Assembly (NCBI GenBank): GCA_963720885.1
Contig: CAVRGW010000005.1
Coordinates: 868,001-932,000 of the forward strand
Direction of reading: 5' to 3'
Length of the DNA stretch: 64,000 bases
Source: DATLLN01 sp963720885
GTDB lineage: Bacteria; Actinomycetota; Thermoleophilia; Gaiellales; JAICJC01
Below, piece after piece: positions 16,446-28,764 of this stretch. The position numbers were made by a program, and so were the translations under genes. The first letter of the stretch is position 1. Each line of letters starts with the position of its first letter. A model generated the notes under the pieces. That model made no database searches and was not told the origin of the DNA. It worked only from the letters and a program-made list of their open reading frames with translations.

Positions 16446-16847
16446 TTAGACGAGTGCGCGCCGTCCGTCGATGATCGTGCCCAGCACGATCAATACGACT
16501 CCCATTCCCAGCAGGAAGCCGGCGGTCGCGAGCGACTCGCCCCGCTCCTCGCCGGTCGCCCAGCGGATCGGCCCGCCGCCGCGCGTGCCCAGCATGCCCC
16601 CGACCGGCGACGGCGGCTCCTCCTCGGCCGCGCTCCGCAGCGGTCGCACCGGCGGCTTGATGCCCTGGAACAGCCCAAGCACGATGCAGATCACGGCGAC
16701 CACGTAGAGGCCGACCGACACCGACCGCCGGACGGACGAGCCGGCGAGCAGGCCGAGGGCGATCGAGGCAAGCACGGTGACGGCCAGGACGACGCTGAAG
16801 ATCAGGCCCATCCGCCGCAGCCCGGCGAGGAGCTCCGAGCGGGTCAT
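16446..16847 (-). CDS. Hypothetical small membrane protein
   Basis: 133 residues with hydrophobic segments at about 14-36, 43-63 and 107-127, the second followed by a proline- and glutamate-rich loop. No family motif is recognised. The ATG (16847) lies four bases after the stop of the transporter ATPase gene, so it is likely co-transcribed with the peptide transporter. Function unknown. Confidence 0.65.
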   Translation of the reverse strand: MTRSELLAGLRRMGLIFSVVLAVTVLASIALGLLAGSSVRRSVSVGLYVVAVICIVLGLFQGIKPPVRPLRSAAEEEPPSPVGGMLGTRGGGPIRWATGEERGESLATAGFLLGMGVVLIVLGTIIDGRRALV

Positions 16848-16851
16848 CGGC

Positions 16852-17889
<1,038 letters not shown>

Positions 17890-17910
17890 GGAGGTCTTGG
17901 TCCCTTCAGG

Positions 17911-18934
<1,024 letters not shown>

Positions 18935-18956
18935 AGAGGGGGATGGTACGTGATGG

Positions 18957-19967
18957 TCAGCCGAGCCGGATGCGCGGATCGATCCAGGCGTACAGCAGGT
19001 CGACGATCAGGTTGAAGATGATCACAACCACAGAGGCGAACACCACCACCCCCAGCGTGATCGGGTAGTCGAACTGGCTGAGCGACTTGATCGCCACGTA
19101 GCCGAGGCCGGGGAGGCTGTACACCGACTCCAGCAGCACGGCGCCACCGAGCGCCAGCGCCACGTCCATGCCGAATGCCGTGACCACGGGCAGCATGGCG
19201 TTGCGCAGCACGTGCTGCGTCAGAACGCGCCGCTCCGGCGCGCCCTTGGCGCGGGCCGTTCGGACGTAGTCCTCGTTCTGCACCTCCATCACCTGCGACC
19301 GGACGAGCCGGACGTAGAACGCGGCGTACAGGAACGCGAACACGGACCAGGGCAGCAGCAGGTGGTAGAACCAGTCGACCGGCCCGCCGCAGGTCTCGCC
19401 GGGGGCTGCACCGCTGAACGAGCAATAGCCCTGGATCGGGAGCAGCGTGAATGCCGGGAAGTTGAAGAAGAGGAAGTGCCCGGTGGTCGGGATGTAGCCC
19501 AGGAAGTAGGAGCCGATCAGCGCCAGCCACACCGGGTGCACCGAGATGCCGGCCAGCACGAAGACCATCGAGAAGCGGTCGAGCGCGGAGCGCGGCCGCA
19601 GCGCGGAGAGCACGCCGATCGGAATGGCGATCAGCATCCAGAGGATCGCGGCGCCGATTACCAGGGACGCCGTGATCGGAGCCGCCGACTTGATCACGTC
19701 GTTGACGCTCTGCCGGTTGGCGTACGAGTAGCCGAGGTTGCCGTGCAGCACCAGCTGATCGAGGAAGTGCAGGTACTGCTTCCAGATCGGTTGATCCAGG
19801 TACAGCTGGTGCGCCACCCGCTTGACGTCGGCCGGCGTCGCCGCCTTGCCTGCGGCCAACCGGGCCGGATCCACGGGGATCATATAGAAGATGACGAAAG
19901 TGACCAGAGTGACGGCGATGAAGAGCACCACCGCCCACAAGAGCCTTCTGATGATGTAACGGATCAT
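18957..19967 (-). CDS. Peptide ABC transporter permease (DppB type)
   Basis: 336 residues, six predicted membrane helices beginning with RYIIRRLLWAVVLFIAVTLVTFVIFYM. The permease coupling motif E-x3-T-A-R-A-K-G-x3-R is visible as EDYVRTARAKGAPERRV near residue 245, followed by LPVVTAFGMDVALALGGAVLLE. It forms the inner-membrane channel with the DppC-type permease encoded upstream. An insertion with two cysteines (GYCSFSGAAPGETCGG) in a periplasmic loop is unusual for the family. ATG start 19967. Confidence 0.93.
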   Translation of the reverse strand: MIRYIIRRLLWAVVLFIAVTLVTFVIFYMIPVDPARLAAGKAATPADVKRVAHQLYLDQPIWKQYLHFLDQLVLHGNLGYSYANRQSVNDVIKSAAPITASLVIGAAILWMLIAIPIGVLSALRPRSALDRFSMVFVLAGISVHPVWLALIGSYFLGYIPTTGHFLFFNFPAFTLLPIQGYCSFSGAAPGETCGGPVDWFYHLLLPWSVFAFLYAAFYVRLVRSQVMEVQNEDYVRTARAKGAPERRVLTQHVLRNAMLPVVTAFGMDVALALGGAVLLESVYSLPGLGYVAIKSLSQFDYPITLGVVVFASVVVIIFNLIVDLLYAWIDPRIRLG

Positions 19968-19981
19968 GGTCGGGAGATTGC

Positions 19982-20039
19982 CGGGGCGCCGGCGAGAAAC
20001 CGGCGCCCCGACTGGTATTCCCTGGAGTCTACCGACTCC
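19982..20039 (-). other. Pair of intercistronic hairpins between binding protein and permease genes
   Basis: Downstream of the dppA-type stop are two stems: GGAGTC/GACTCC (20024-20039, 4-nt loop) and a perfect 11-bp stem CGGGGCGCCGG/CCGGCGCCCCG (19982-20010, 7-nt loop). Neither is followed by a T-run in the minus direction, so partial attenuation or 3' mRNA protection of the abundant binding-protein message is more likely than full termination. Confidence 0.6.
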
Positions 20040-20051
20040 AAACGCATTCGA

Positions 20052-21758
20052 CTATGAGCGGAGGCAGAGAGTGTTCAGGGCGAACCCGTAGGAGCCCTGA
20101 TTCACCTGGCACCCGATCTTGGGACCGAAGAAATCGATATTCGTTCCCGTGGCGCGAGATGCCCACGGCGCCGGCCCCTTGGCCAGGTCGGTCGCGATCT
20201 GCCCGTAGGTCTTGTCGCGCTCCTCTCCGGTCAGCTGGTTGGCGTCGTCCATCCGCTTGTTGAACGAGGGATCGTTGAAGAACGAGAAGTTGTTGCCACC
20301 CGTCTCCGGGATGATCTCGCCGTTCAGCAGGATGTTGATGAAGTCGTACGCGTCGTAGTAGTCCGCGATCCAACCCTCATCAGCGATGTCGAACGGCTCG
20401 CCCTTGTTCCCTTCCTTGGTGAACTGGACGCCTCGGTCGAACTCCTTGATCTGAACGTCGATCCCGATGGCCTTCAGCTCCTGCTGGATGACCGCGGCGC
20501 GGTCGGGGCAGGGCTGCTGGTTGCAGGTGTACAGCACCGCGGTCAGCGGCGTCTGCACGCCGGACTCCTGCATCAGCTGCTTCGCCTTGTCGACGTCGCT
20601 CGAGTCGAGCGGGTAGACCGACTCCTCGAAGCCGGCGGACGGGAACTGCGGAGGCAGGTACTTGTCCGTCGGAATGCCGGCGCCATAGCCGGACGGCTGC
20701 AGGATGTCCTTGCGGTTGATCGCCCAGTTGACCGCCTGGCGAACCTTCTCGTTCGAGAACGTGTCGCGCGACGTGTTCAGGGCGAGGTACGAGATGACCG
20801 CTGCAGGCGTGATGAAGAACCGCTGCGGGCCACCCGCGGTGCCGTCCGGGCCGAACTCCTTGTTGAGCTGGAAGTTCTGCGCGGGGACGACCGCGTCGTT
20901 GATGTAGTCGAGCTGGCCGTTCTTCGCCTCCAGGGTGCCCTGGTTCGGATCGATGGTCAGCTGCGTGTAGTCGATCTCAGCGGCGTACGCCGGTCGATCG
21001 CCCGTGTAGTTCGGGTTCTTCTTCAGCACGATCGAGCGGTTCGGCGTGTAGTCCGCGATGTAGTACGGGCCAGCGCCTGCGGGCGTGTGGACGCCCTTCG
21101 GGTCGACAGGCGTGTCCTTCGTGACGGCGCACGCGAACGGCGTCGTCAGCTTCGAGATCAGGCCGCCGTCCTTCTTGGTCAGGTGGATGATCAGCTTGTC
21201 CCCGTCCACCTGGATGCCGGACACGTGCTCACCGGGCTTGCCCTTGAAGTCCGAGGCGCCCTCGATGAACGGTGCCAGGAAGACCGCACCGAAGTAGCTC
21301 TGCTGCTTCGGGTTGATGTCGCGCTCCAGCGCGTACTGGAACGACTCGGCGGTCACCGGCTCGCCGGTGTTGAACTTGAACTTGCCGGCAGGCACGGTGT
21401 ACGTGTACGTCAGGCCGTCGGCGGAGATCTCCGGCAGCGAGGACGCCGCCTCCGGGTAGATCACACGACCCTGGTCGCCAGCCTCATCCTTGTAGTTGGT
21501 GAGCTTGACGCAGGTCGAGTACTCGATCTGCCAGGTCGACTGGTAGTACGCCAGGGCCGGATCGAGGTAGTCGATGTTGCCCGCCAGCGCGATCTTGACG
21601 GTCCCGCCGTCCTGGTGAGGAGGGATCGCCTCGCTTCCGCCCGATCCACCGCCACCGCTACTGCTGCTGCTGCTACTGCCGCAGCCGGCTAGGCCGAGCA
21701 TGCTCGCGCCCGCGACGAGCGCCGTGAGCGCCAGCCACAAACCTGGTCGTCTCTTCAT
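20052..21758 (-). CDS. Peptide ABC transporter substrate-binding lipoprotein (family 5)
   Basis: 568 residues. The start is ATG 21758, preceded by GAAGAAGG; this gives M-K-R-R-P-G then a hydrophobic run and the lipobox L-A-G-C with Cys26, hence a lipoprotein. A flexible Ser/Gly linker follows. The SBP family 5 fold is seen in the repeated FKFNTGEPVTAESFQYALERD and GAGPYYIADYTPNRSIVLKKNPNY segments. It captures peptides for the DppB/DppC-type channel. The gene order, permease then binding protein then permease, is unusual: the binding protein lies between the two permease genes. Confidence 0.93.
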   Translation of the reverse strand: MKRRPGLWLALTALVAGASMLGLAGCGSSSSSSSGGGGSGGSEAIPPHQDGGTVKIALAGNIDYLDPALAYYQSTWQIEYSTCVKLTNYKDEAGDQGRVIYPEAASSLPEISADGLTYTYTVPAGKFKFNTGEPVTAESFQYALERDINPKQQSYFGAVFLAPFIEGASDFKGKPGEHVSGIQVDGDKLIIHLTKKDGGLISKLTTPFACAVTKDTPVDPKGVHTPAGAGPYYIADYTPNRSIVLKKNPNYTGDRPAYAAEIDYTQLTIDPNQGTLEAKNGQLDYINDAVVPAQNFQLNKEFGPDGTAGGPQRFFITPAAVISYLALNTSRDTFSNEKVRQAVNWAINRKDILQPSGYGAGIPTDKYLPPQFPSAGFEESVYPLDSSDVDKAKQLMQESGVQTPLTAVLYTCNQQPCPDRAAVIQQELKAIGIDVQIKEFDRGVQFTKEGNKGEPFDIADEGWIADYYDAYDFINILLNGEIIPETGGNNFSFFNDPSFNKRMDDANQLTGEERDKTYGQIATDLAKGPAPWASRATGTNIDFFGPKIGCQVNQGSYGFALNTLCLRS

Positions 21759-21852
21759 CGAACCTTCTTCCCGTCGGACTTCGGATCCGGGCCCCTCCGG
21801 ACCATGGGATCCCCAATCGCTCACCGTCTAGGACGGAGCACCGACGGGAAAG

Positions 21853-22875
21853 TTAGAGCGATGCGCGCGGGTCGAGCGCGTCGCGCAGGCCGTCGCCGAG
21901 CAGGTTGAACGACAGCGTCACGATCAGCAGCATCAGGCCCGGCCAGACGATCAGCCAGGGTTGGATCGTGTAGAACTGCACCGCCTGATCGAGCAGCTTG
22001 CCCCAGCTCGCGTTCGGCTCCGGCAGGCCCACGCCGAGGAACGACAGCGTCGATTCGAGCAGGATGTTGATCGCGATCGTCACCGTGCCGTAGACGATGA
22101 TCGTCCCGACCAGGTGCGGCAGCAGGTGCGAGCGCATGATCCGGAAGTTCGAGGAGCCGACCATGCGCGCGGCCTCGACGAACTCCTTCTCGCGCAGCGA
22201 GAGCACCTGCGATCTGATGATGCGCGCCGGGTAGAACCACGAGAACAGGGTGATCACCAGCACGAGGCTGAACACTCCTGGATATAACAGCCCGCCGAAC
22301 GTGATGTCGTTCAACCGGTCGCCGAGCGTCGCCGAGAGCGCGATCAGGAACAGCAGCAGCGGGAACGCCATGATGATCTCGGTCAACCGGGACACCAGCG
22401 TGTCCGTCGCCCCGCCGTAGTAGCCGGCGAGCATGCCCGTGATCACCCCCAGCATCAGCCCGAAGGTGGTCGCCAGGATGCCGACCTCGAGGGAGACGCG
22501 TGCGCCGTAGAGCAGGCGCAGGAACTCGTCGCGGCCGACCAGGTCGGATGCGCCGAGCACCAGCATCGTCTGCCCGCCCTTGCCATCCGAGACCTCAGAC
22601 CACGGGCCAACCGGCTCGTAGTTCTCGACGCCGCCCGAGATGATGTCGTTCGGGCCGTGCCCGACGATCCTCTCGGCGATCGGCGCTCCGACGAAGGCCA
22701 GCAGGATCATGAAGATGATCATCACGCCGCTGACGATCGCCAGCCGGTCCCGCTTCAGCCGTCTCCAGGCCTGCTGCCACGGACTCCGGGCCTCGACGCC
22801 GCTGAGTCCCTCTGCCTCGTACCCCCCACCGGCGAGCGGCTCGACAACGGTGGTGGTTCGGACGTCTACCGACAT
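21853..22875 (-). CDS. Peptide ABC transporter permease (DppC type)
   Basis: 340 residues with an N-terminal OppC-type segment (SPWQQAWRRLKRDRLAIVSG) followed by six predicted helices. The coupling motif EAARMVGSSNFRIMRSHLLPH and LGVGLPEPNASWG are typical of DppC. A periplasmic insert GASDLVGRDEFLRLLYGARVSL contains the G-T-D-x-x-G-R-D-like region. ATG start 22875, 55 nt after the small membrane-anchored protein gene. Partner of the DppB-type permease. Confidence 0.93.
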   Translation of the reverse strand: MSVDVRTTTVVEPLAGGGYEAEGLSGVEARSPWQQAWRRLKRDRLAIVSGVMIIFMILLAFVGAPIAERIVGHGPNDIISGGVENYEPVGPWSEVSDGKGGQTMLVLGASDLVGRDEFLRLLYGARVSLEVGILATTFGLMLGVITGMLAGYYGGATDTLVSRLTEIIMAFPLLLFLIALSATLGDRLNDITFGGLLYPGVFSLVLVITLFSWFYPARIIRSQVLSLREKEFVEAARMVGSSNFRIMRSHLLPHLVGTIIVYGTVTIAINILLESTLSFLGVGLPEPNASWGKLLDQAVQFYTIQPWLIVWPGLMLLIVTLSFNLLGDGLRDALDPRASL

Positions 22876-22930
22876 CGTGATCGCAGAATACCGGTCGGAC
22901 CGGCGTTGGGCAACAGCAGTGGGACGACCG

Positions 22931-23473
22931 TCACGGGCGGGCCGCCGGGACGGGCGGGTTCGTGCCCCTCGGGCCGAAGTAGTTGACCTTCCAGGCGTCC
23001 CCGGCCGGCACGAGCTCCATGAAGAACTCGCCGGACTTGACGTCGGGGCTGCTGGATGCGATCAGAAGCAGCAATAACACGCTCTTTTCCCGGGATCGCA
23101 CGACTTTGAACGTCGTTCCGCCGTAGGCGGACGCCTCGAACGGCTGCACCGGGATCGAGCCGGTCTCCCACTGGCTGCGTGTCAGGTCGGCGTGCACGGT
23201 GGGCGTGCTGATCGCCCAGCCGTCGGCCAGGTCCTTGCGCAGCACCGCGTCGTCGATGAACTTCTTGCCGACGTCGACCGCGTCCTTGGGCAGAGGGATC
23301 TTGGCGCCGTACTGCTGGACGTCCGTGCCCGGCACGACCTTGACCGGCGCAGCGCTGTCCTCGGAGCGGACATTCAGGTAGGCGACCGTCCCCGCGAAGA
23401 AGACGACCGCCGCGATGACGTATCCGGCACGGCGCACAGCAGTGCGGTCCCAGAGCGACAGAACGCGGTTCAC
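22931..23473 (-). CDS. Hypothetical membrane-anchored extracytoplasmic protein
   Basis: 180 residues with one N-terminal membrane segment (residues about 17-34, AGYVIAAVVFFAGTVAYL) and a soluble region with no recognised motif. The GTG at 23473 is preferred because it overlaps the binding-protein stop as GTGA; an ATG at 23497 would extend it upstream by eight residues. Lying between a family-5 binding protein and the dpp permease suggests a surface role with the transporter, but no function can be assigned. Confidence 0.6.
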   Translation of the reverse strand: MNRVLSLWDRTAVRRAGYVIAAVVFFAGTVAYLNVRSEDSAAPVKVVPGTDVQQYGAKIPLPKDAVDVGKKFIDDAVLRKDLADGWAISTPTVHADLTRSQWETGSIPVQPFEASAYGGTTFKVVRSREKSVLLLLLIASSSPDVKSGEFFMELVPAGDAWKVNYFGPRGTNPPVPAARP

Positions 23474-24978
23474 CGTGACGATTGTACCCACCCCCATTGA
23501 TTGAAATGCGGCAGTCCGGCAGCGTCGAAGACGGCACCGTCGACTCCAGGTTGGACGACGAACGGCGCGCCGGAAAATGTGAGCGGGATCACAATCGCCG
23601 ATCGTAGCTCGGCCACGGCCGTCGCGCGTTGCAGCTCCTGCCGCTTCTCGATGTCACGCGTCGTGCGGCTCTCGTCCAGCAGCTTGCGCGCCTCGCCGCC
23701 CAGGGCCAGCGGGCCGACGATGGCGTCGGCGGTGGGATACGCGGCGGACAGCCGCACCACCCGCAGCGCGCCGGATGCCCGCTCGGTCAGCGCCGCCGGG
23801 AGCCCGACCGCTCGCAGGGCGGCCACGACCTGGCTCGCAACCACGCTCAGCTCGTCGTCCTCCGGGTACACCCGCAGCTTCTCCGGGCTCCCGCCCAGGT
23901 TCGACGACGCGGCAGCCGGGTCGTAGCGGTAGATCGTGGCCCCGGGGACGTAACCCGGCGTGGTCACCGGGATCAGGCCGTCCGCGGGCGTGCCGCCGCC
24001 GGACGCCGCGGCGGCGCCGACCGGGTCGTTGGCGTGCGCGATCGCCTGCCGCTCCGACAGGCTGGTCACGACCTGGGGCGGGACCAGCAGGGCCGTCAGC
24101 GCCTCCAGCGGCCGGATCACCAGCCGGCGGGACAGCAGCGGATCGGACATCGTCACCTTCAGCTGCGAGGCCGGAAGCGGGGTCGCGTCGAACCGGCCGT
24201 CCCGGAACCCGCTGACGGCCGCGCGGGCGCCGACCGAGCCGCGCAGGATCGTCAGGTCGACGCCGGCGACCTTCACCGCGCCCGTGGTGCGCACCAGGCT
24301 GATGCTGGAGCCGCGCACCCAGCTCTCGATCCGGAACGAGCCGCAGCCGACCGGGGTCTGCTCGAACGCCGCGCGCTCCTCCGGGGTGTCCGCCAGGTCG
24401 GGCGGAAAGGCGAACGTGCCGGGGTTCGAGAACACCGCCGGCAGGTCGGCGAACGGCGCGGACAGAGTCACCGACAGACGGTCGGGCGCCAGCGCCCGCA
24501 CGCCGGGCAGCGACGTCACGCCGGGGTCGAGCCCGCAGCGCTCGGCGCCGTCGATCAGCCGCAGCAGCGGTGCGGCGGGGGCGCCGGTGGAGCAGACGAT
24601 CGCCCAGTCGCGGACGAACGTGTCCGCCGTGACCGGCTCGCCGTCGGTGAACGTGACGTCCTTGCGCAGCCGGAACGTGAACGTCTTCAGGTCGTCGGAC
24701 GCCTTCCACGAGCGGGCCAGCACGGGCACCACACCGGCCCCGGAAGGATCGGTGTCGAACAGCCCGGCGAACACGCTGCGCTCGACGGTCAGCTCGGACG
24801 GGGACGACGCCGCGAGCGGGGTGACCGAGACCGGGTCGTCGGACAGCACGTAGGAGATCGCCGGCCCCGCCGCGGGCGGCGGCCCGGTCGTCGGCCCGCC
24901 CGTCGCGCCGCCGCCGCAGCCCGTGGCAAGGACGACGCAGACCAGTGCTGCGGGGGCGCTACTGCAGCGCGTCCGCAC
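23470..24978 (-). CDS. Divergent family-5 extracellular solute-binding lipoprotein
   Basis: 502 residues from a GTG at 24978. The N-terminus has a short basic head, hydrophobic run and lipobox L-A-T-G-C (Cys21). The body shows the family-5 pattern (ARSWKASDDLKTFTFRLRKDVTFTDGEPVTADTFVRDWAI; GCGSFRIESWVRGSSISLVR) but is more divergent than the neighbouring DppA-type protein. The start lies 20 nt inside the 3' end of atpG, so its translation is probably coupled to the ATP synthase message. A second binding protein in one cluster may broaden substrate range. Confidence 0.82.
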   Translation of the reverse strand: MRTRCSSAPAALVCVVLATGCGGGATGGPTTGPPPAAGPAISYVLSDDPVSVTPLAASSPSELTVERSVFAGLFDTDPSGAGVVPVLARSWKASDDLKTFTFRLRKDVTFTDGEPVTADTFVRDWAIVCSTGAPAAPLLRLIDGAERCGLDPGVTSLPGVRALAPDRLSVTLSAPFADLPAVFSNPGTFAFPPDLADTPEERAAFEQTPVGCGSFRIESWVRGSSISLVRTTGAVKVAGVDLTILRGSVGARAAVSGFRDGRFDATPLPASQLKVTMSDPLLSRRLVIRPLEALTALLVPPQVVTSLSERQAIAHANDPVGAAAASGGGTPADGLIPVTTPGYVPGATIYRYDPAAASSNLGGSPEKLRVYPEDDELSVVASQVVAALRAVGLPAALTERASGALRVVRLSAAYPTADAIVGPLALGGEARKLLDESRTTRDIEKRQELQRATAVAELRSAIVIPLTFSGAPFVVQPGVDGAVFDAAGLPHFNQWGWVQSSR

Positions 24979-25835
24979 CCGCGACGACCTCGAGGATCTC
25001 CTGGGTGATCGCTGCCTGTCGGGCACGGTTCATCTTCAGCGTGTAGTCGTCGATCAGCACGCCCGCGTTCTCCGACGCGTTGCGCATCGCCGTCATTCTG
25101 GCGCCGTGCTCGGACGCCGTCGACTCGAGCAGCGCGCGGTACACCTGGATCTCGAGGTACGCGGGAACCAGCTCGTTGAGCACCTCGGTGACGTCCGGCT
25201 CGTACTCGTACGAGCCCTCGATCTTGACCGCCTCGGCGCCGGCCAGCGCGGTGTCGGGCACGGGCAGCAGCTCGACCTCGTCCAGCCGCTGCTGGAGCGG
25301 CGAGATGAAGTGGTTGTAGACCATCACCACGCGGTCGACCTCGCCCTCCGAGTAGAGGGCGGCCACCCGCTCCGCGATCGCCTGGGCGTCCGCATAGGTG
25401 GGCCGGTCGGTGAACCCCGTGTACGACTGGGCGATGTCCTGTCGCCGGAAGCGCAGCGACGACGCGCCGCGACGGCCGACGGCCAGCCAGGTCACCTCGT
25501 GGCCCTGCGCCCGCGACTCCCGGGCGAGCTCCAGCGACCGCCGTACCACGCTGGCGTTGAAGCGCGCCGGCCAGACCACGGTCGCCGGCGATCGCGATCA
25601 CTGCGACCCGGGTCGTGTCGCGCCGGGCAAGCAACGGCTGGTCGTGCGCGTTGGGCGTCGCCGCGGCAACGTCCAGCATCAGCTGCTGCATGCTGTCGGC
25701 GTACGGCCGAAGCGCCTCGATCCTGGCCTGGGCGCGGCGCAGCCGCGACCCGGCAACCAGCTCCATCGCCTTGGTGATCTTCTGCGTATTGCTGACGGAT
25801 CGGATCCGCCGGCGGATGTCCTGGAGAGTGGCCAT
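24959..25835 (-). CDS. atpG: ATP synthase F1 gamma subunit (one frame break)
   Basis: The rotating central shaft of F1. The N-terminus ATLQDIRRRIRSVSNTQKITKAMELVAGSRLRRAQ is diagnostic, and the C-terminus SEHGARMTAMRNASENAGVLIDDYTLKMNRARQAAITQEILEVV is equally so, but they lie in different frames. The break falls after GDRGLAG, at the GCGCGC run 25562-25567; removing one base restores GLAG-x-FNASVVRRSLEL and a length of about 291. Such an error in an essential gene is most simply a sequence artefact. ATG start 25835, four bases after the atpA stop. Confidence 0.92.
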
Positions 25836-25839
25836 CCGG

Positions 25840-27390
<1,551 letters not shown>

Positions 27391-27394
<4 letters not shown>

Positions 27395-27957
27395 GCTTCG
27401 CTCCCTGTGGGCAGTGGTGTGGTGGTCAGGGCGAGCCGGAGATCGTCCAGCTCGCGCTTGACGGAGGCATCGAGCAGGACACCGCGGGCCCGCAGCACGA
27501 GGCCGCCGATGATGGAGGGATCGACCGACGGCGCCAGCCGCGCGGTCAGGCCGGTGGCGGACGAGATGCGCTCCTGGATACGGTCGACCTCCGCCTGATC
27601 GAGCGGCACGGCCGAGGTCACCTCGACGTCGAGGATCCGCTCCTCGACCGCCGACATCTCGTGGAACGCCACCTGGACGTCGTGCAGGAACCCCAGCCGG
27701 CCGTTGTCGACCAGCACCATCAGCGCATTGCGCGCCAGCGGGTCTGCGTCGGTCATCAGCGCTTCGATCACCCGCTTCTTCGACTCATGCGGCAGCTGCG
27801 GGTCGAGCATCGTCCGCCGCAGCTCGACGCTGCCGTCGAACAGCTCGGCGATCGCGGCCATGTCGCGGTCGACCTCGTCGACCTTGCCGGCGTCGACCGC
27901 GGCCTCGTACAGCGCCGTCGCGTAGACCCGTGCTCCTGCCTCGATGCGCTCAGCCAT
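27391..27957 (-). CDS. atpH: ATP synthase F1 delta subunit
   Basis: 188-residue OSCP/delta subunit linking F1 to the peripheral stalk. The N-terminal helical domain (ARVYATALYEAAVDAGKVDEV) and the C-terminal IIGGLVLRARGVLLDASVKREL motif are typical. ATG start 27957 overlaps the atpF stop by 8 nt. It feeds directly into atpA through a GTGA overlap, so the block is translationally coupled. Confidence 0.94.
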
Positions 27958-28498
27958 CGCCCTCCGCCTGCGCGGTCGAGAACGCGGACAGGTCGACGTC
28001 GGCGAGGGCCTCGTCGATCAACCGCCTCTGCTCGGCCGCGTCCAGCTGCTTGCGCACCACCTTCTCGGTGGCCGCGACCGTGAGGTCGGCCAGCGTCGCC
28101 TTGATCTCCTGCAGCGACCGGCGCCGCTCCGAGTCGATCTCGGCGCGCGCGCGCTCGACCTGGCGGGTCTTCTCGGCCTCCAGCTCGGCGAGCGCCTCCC
28201 GCCGCTGCTCCTCGGAGGTGCGGCGGGCGCTCTCGACGATCTGCATCGCCTCCTTGCGCGACTCGGCCAGCGCGGCGCGATACTCGGCGAGCGCCGTCTG
28301 GGCCTCCTCGCGCGCCTGCTCGGCGGCGTCGATGTCGGACGCGATCGCGGTGCGGCGCTCGTCCAGCATGGCCTGGATCGGGCCGAACGCGAATCGCTTC
28401 AGCACGTAGAGGACGATCAGGAACGTCACGATCGTCCAGAACATCAACCCGAAGTTGATGTCGATCAGGCTGGGCTTGGCGGCTTCCAGAAGCGGCAT
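27950..28498 (-). CDS. atpF: ATP synthase Fo b subunit
   Basis: 182-residue peripheral stalk subunit. One N-terminal membrane helix (about residues 14-36, NFGLMFWTIVTFLIVLYVLKRF) is followed by a long charged coiled coil dense in Glu, Arg and Ala. The order E-F-H-A matches standard atp operons. ATG start 28498, 13 nt after the atpE stop. Confidence 0.94.
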   Translation of the reverse strand: MPLLEAAKPSLIDINFGLMFWTIVTFLIVLYVLKRFAFGPIQAMLDERRTAIASDIDAAEQAREEAQTALAEYRAALAESRKEAMQIVESARRTSEEQRREALAELEAEKTRQVERARAEIDSERRRSLQEIKATLADLTVAATEKVVRKQLDAAEQRRLIDEALADVDLSAFSTAQAEGDG

Positions 28499-28511
28499 CT
28501 GCTCCTCGCTC

Positions 28512-28757
28512 CTAGGTGATGGCGAACGCGACGAAGGCCATGCCGAGGGCGTAGAACACGATCGCCTCGGTCAGTGCGAAGCCCAGCCACATCATGCCCT
28601 GCAGCTGGCCGCGCAGCTCGGGCTGGCGCCCGACGGCCTCGATGGTCTTGCCGAAGATGATGCCGACGCCGATGCCCGGGCCGATCGCGCCGAAACCGGT
28701 CGCGAGACCCAGCACGATCGTCTTTGCTGCGTCGTTGACGTTGCCTTCGAGGGCCAT
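28512..28757 (-). CDS. atpE: ATP synthase Fo c subunit
   Basis: 81-residue proteolipid that forms the rotor ring. Two hydrophobic helices flank the conserved polar loop G-R-Q-P-E. The ion-binding acidic residue is the Glu in GFALTEAIVFYALGMAFVAF. The glycine-rich first helix (GLATGFGAIGPGIGVGIIFG) is as expected. The ATG at 28757 is chosen because AGGAG sits just upstream; earlier in-frame codons would add a non-conserved extension. Glu rather than a QE-T sodium motif suggests proton coupling. Confidence 0.95.
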   Translation of the reverse strand: MALEGNVNDAAKTIVLGLATGFGAIGPGIGVGIIFGKTIEAVGRQPELRGQLQGMMWLGFALTEAIVFYALGMAFVAFAIT

Positions 28758-28764
28758 GGTTCTC

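Noticed and set aside
23629..25008. A 459-codon plus-strand frame opposite the solute-binding gene.
   Set aside because: Composition is Arg/Gly/Gln-rich with no motif, while the opposite strand gives a clear lipoprotein. It is a shadow of high GC third positions.
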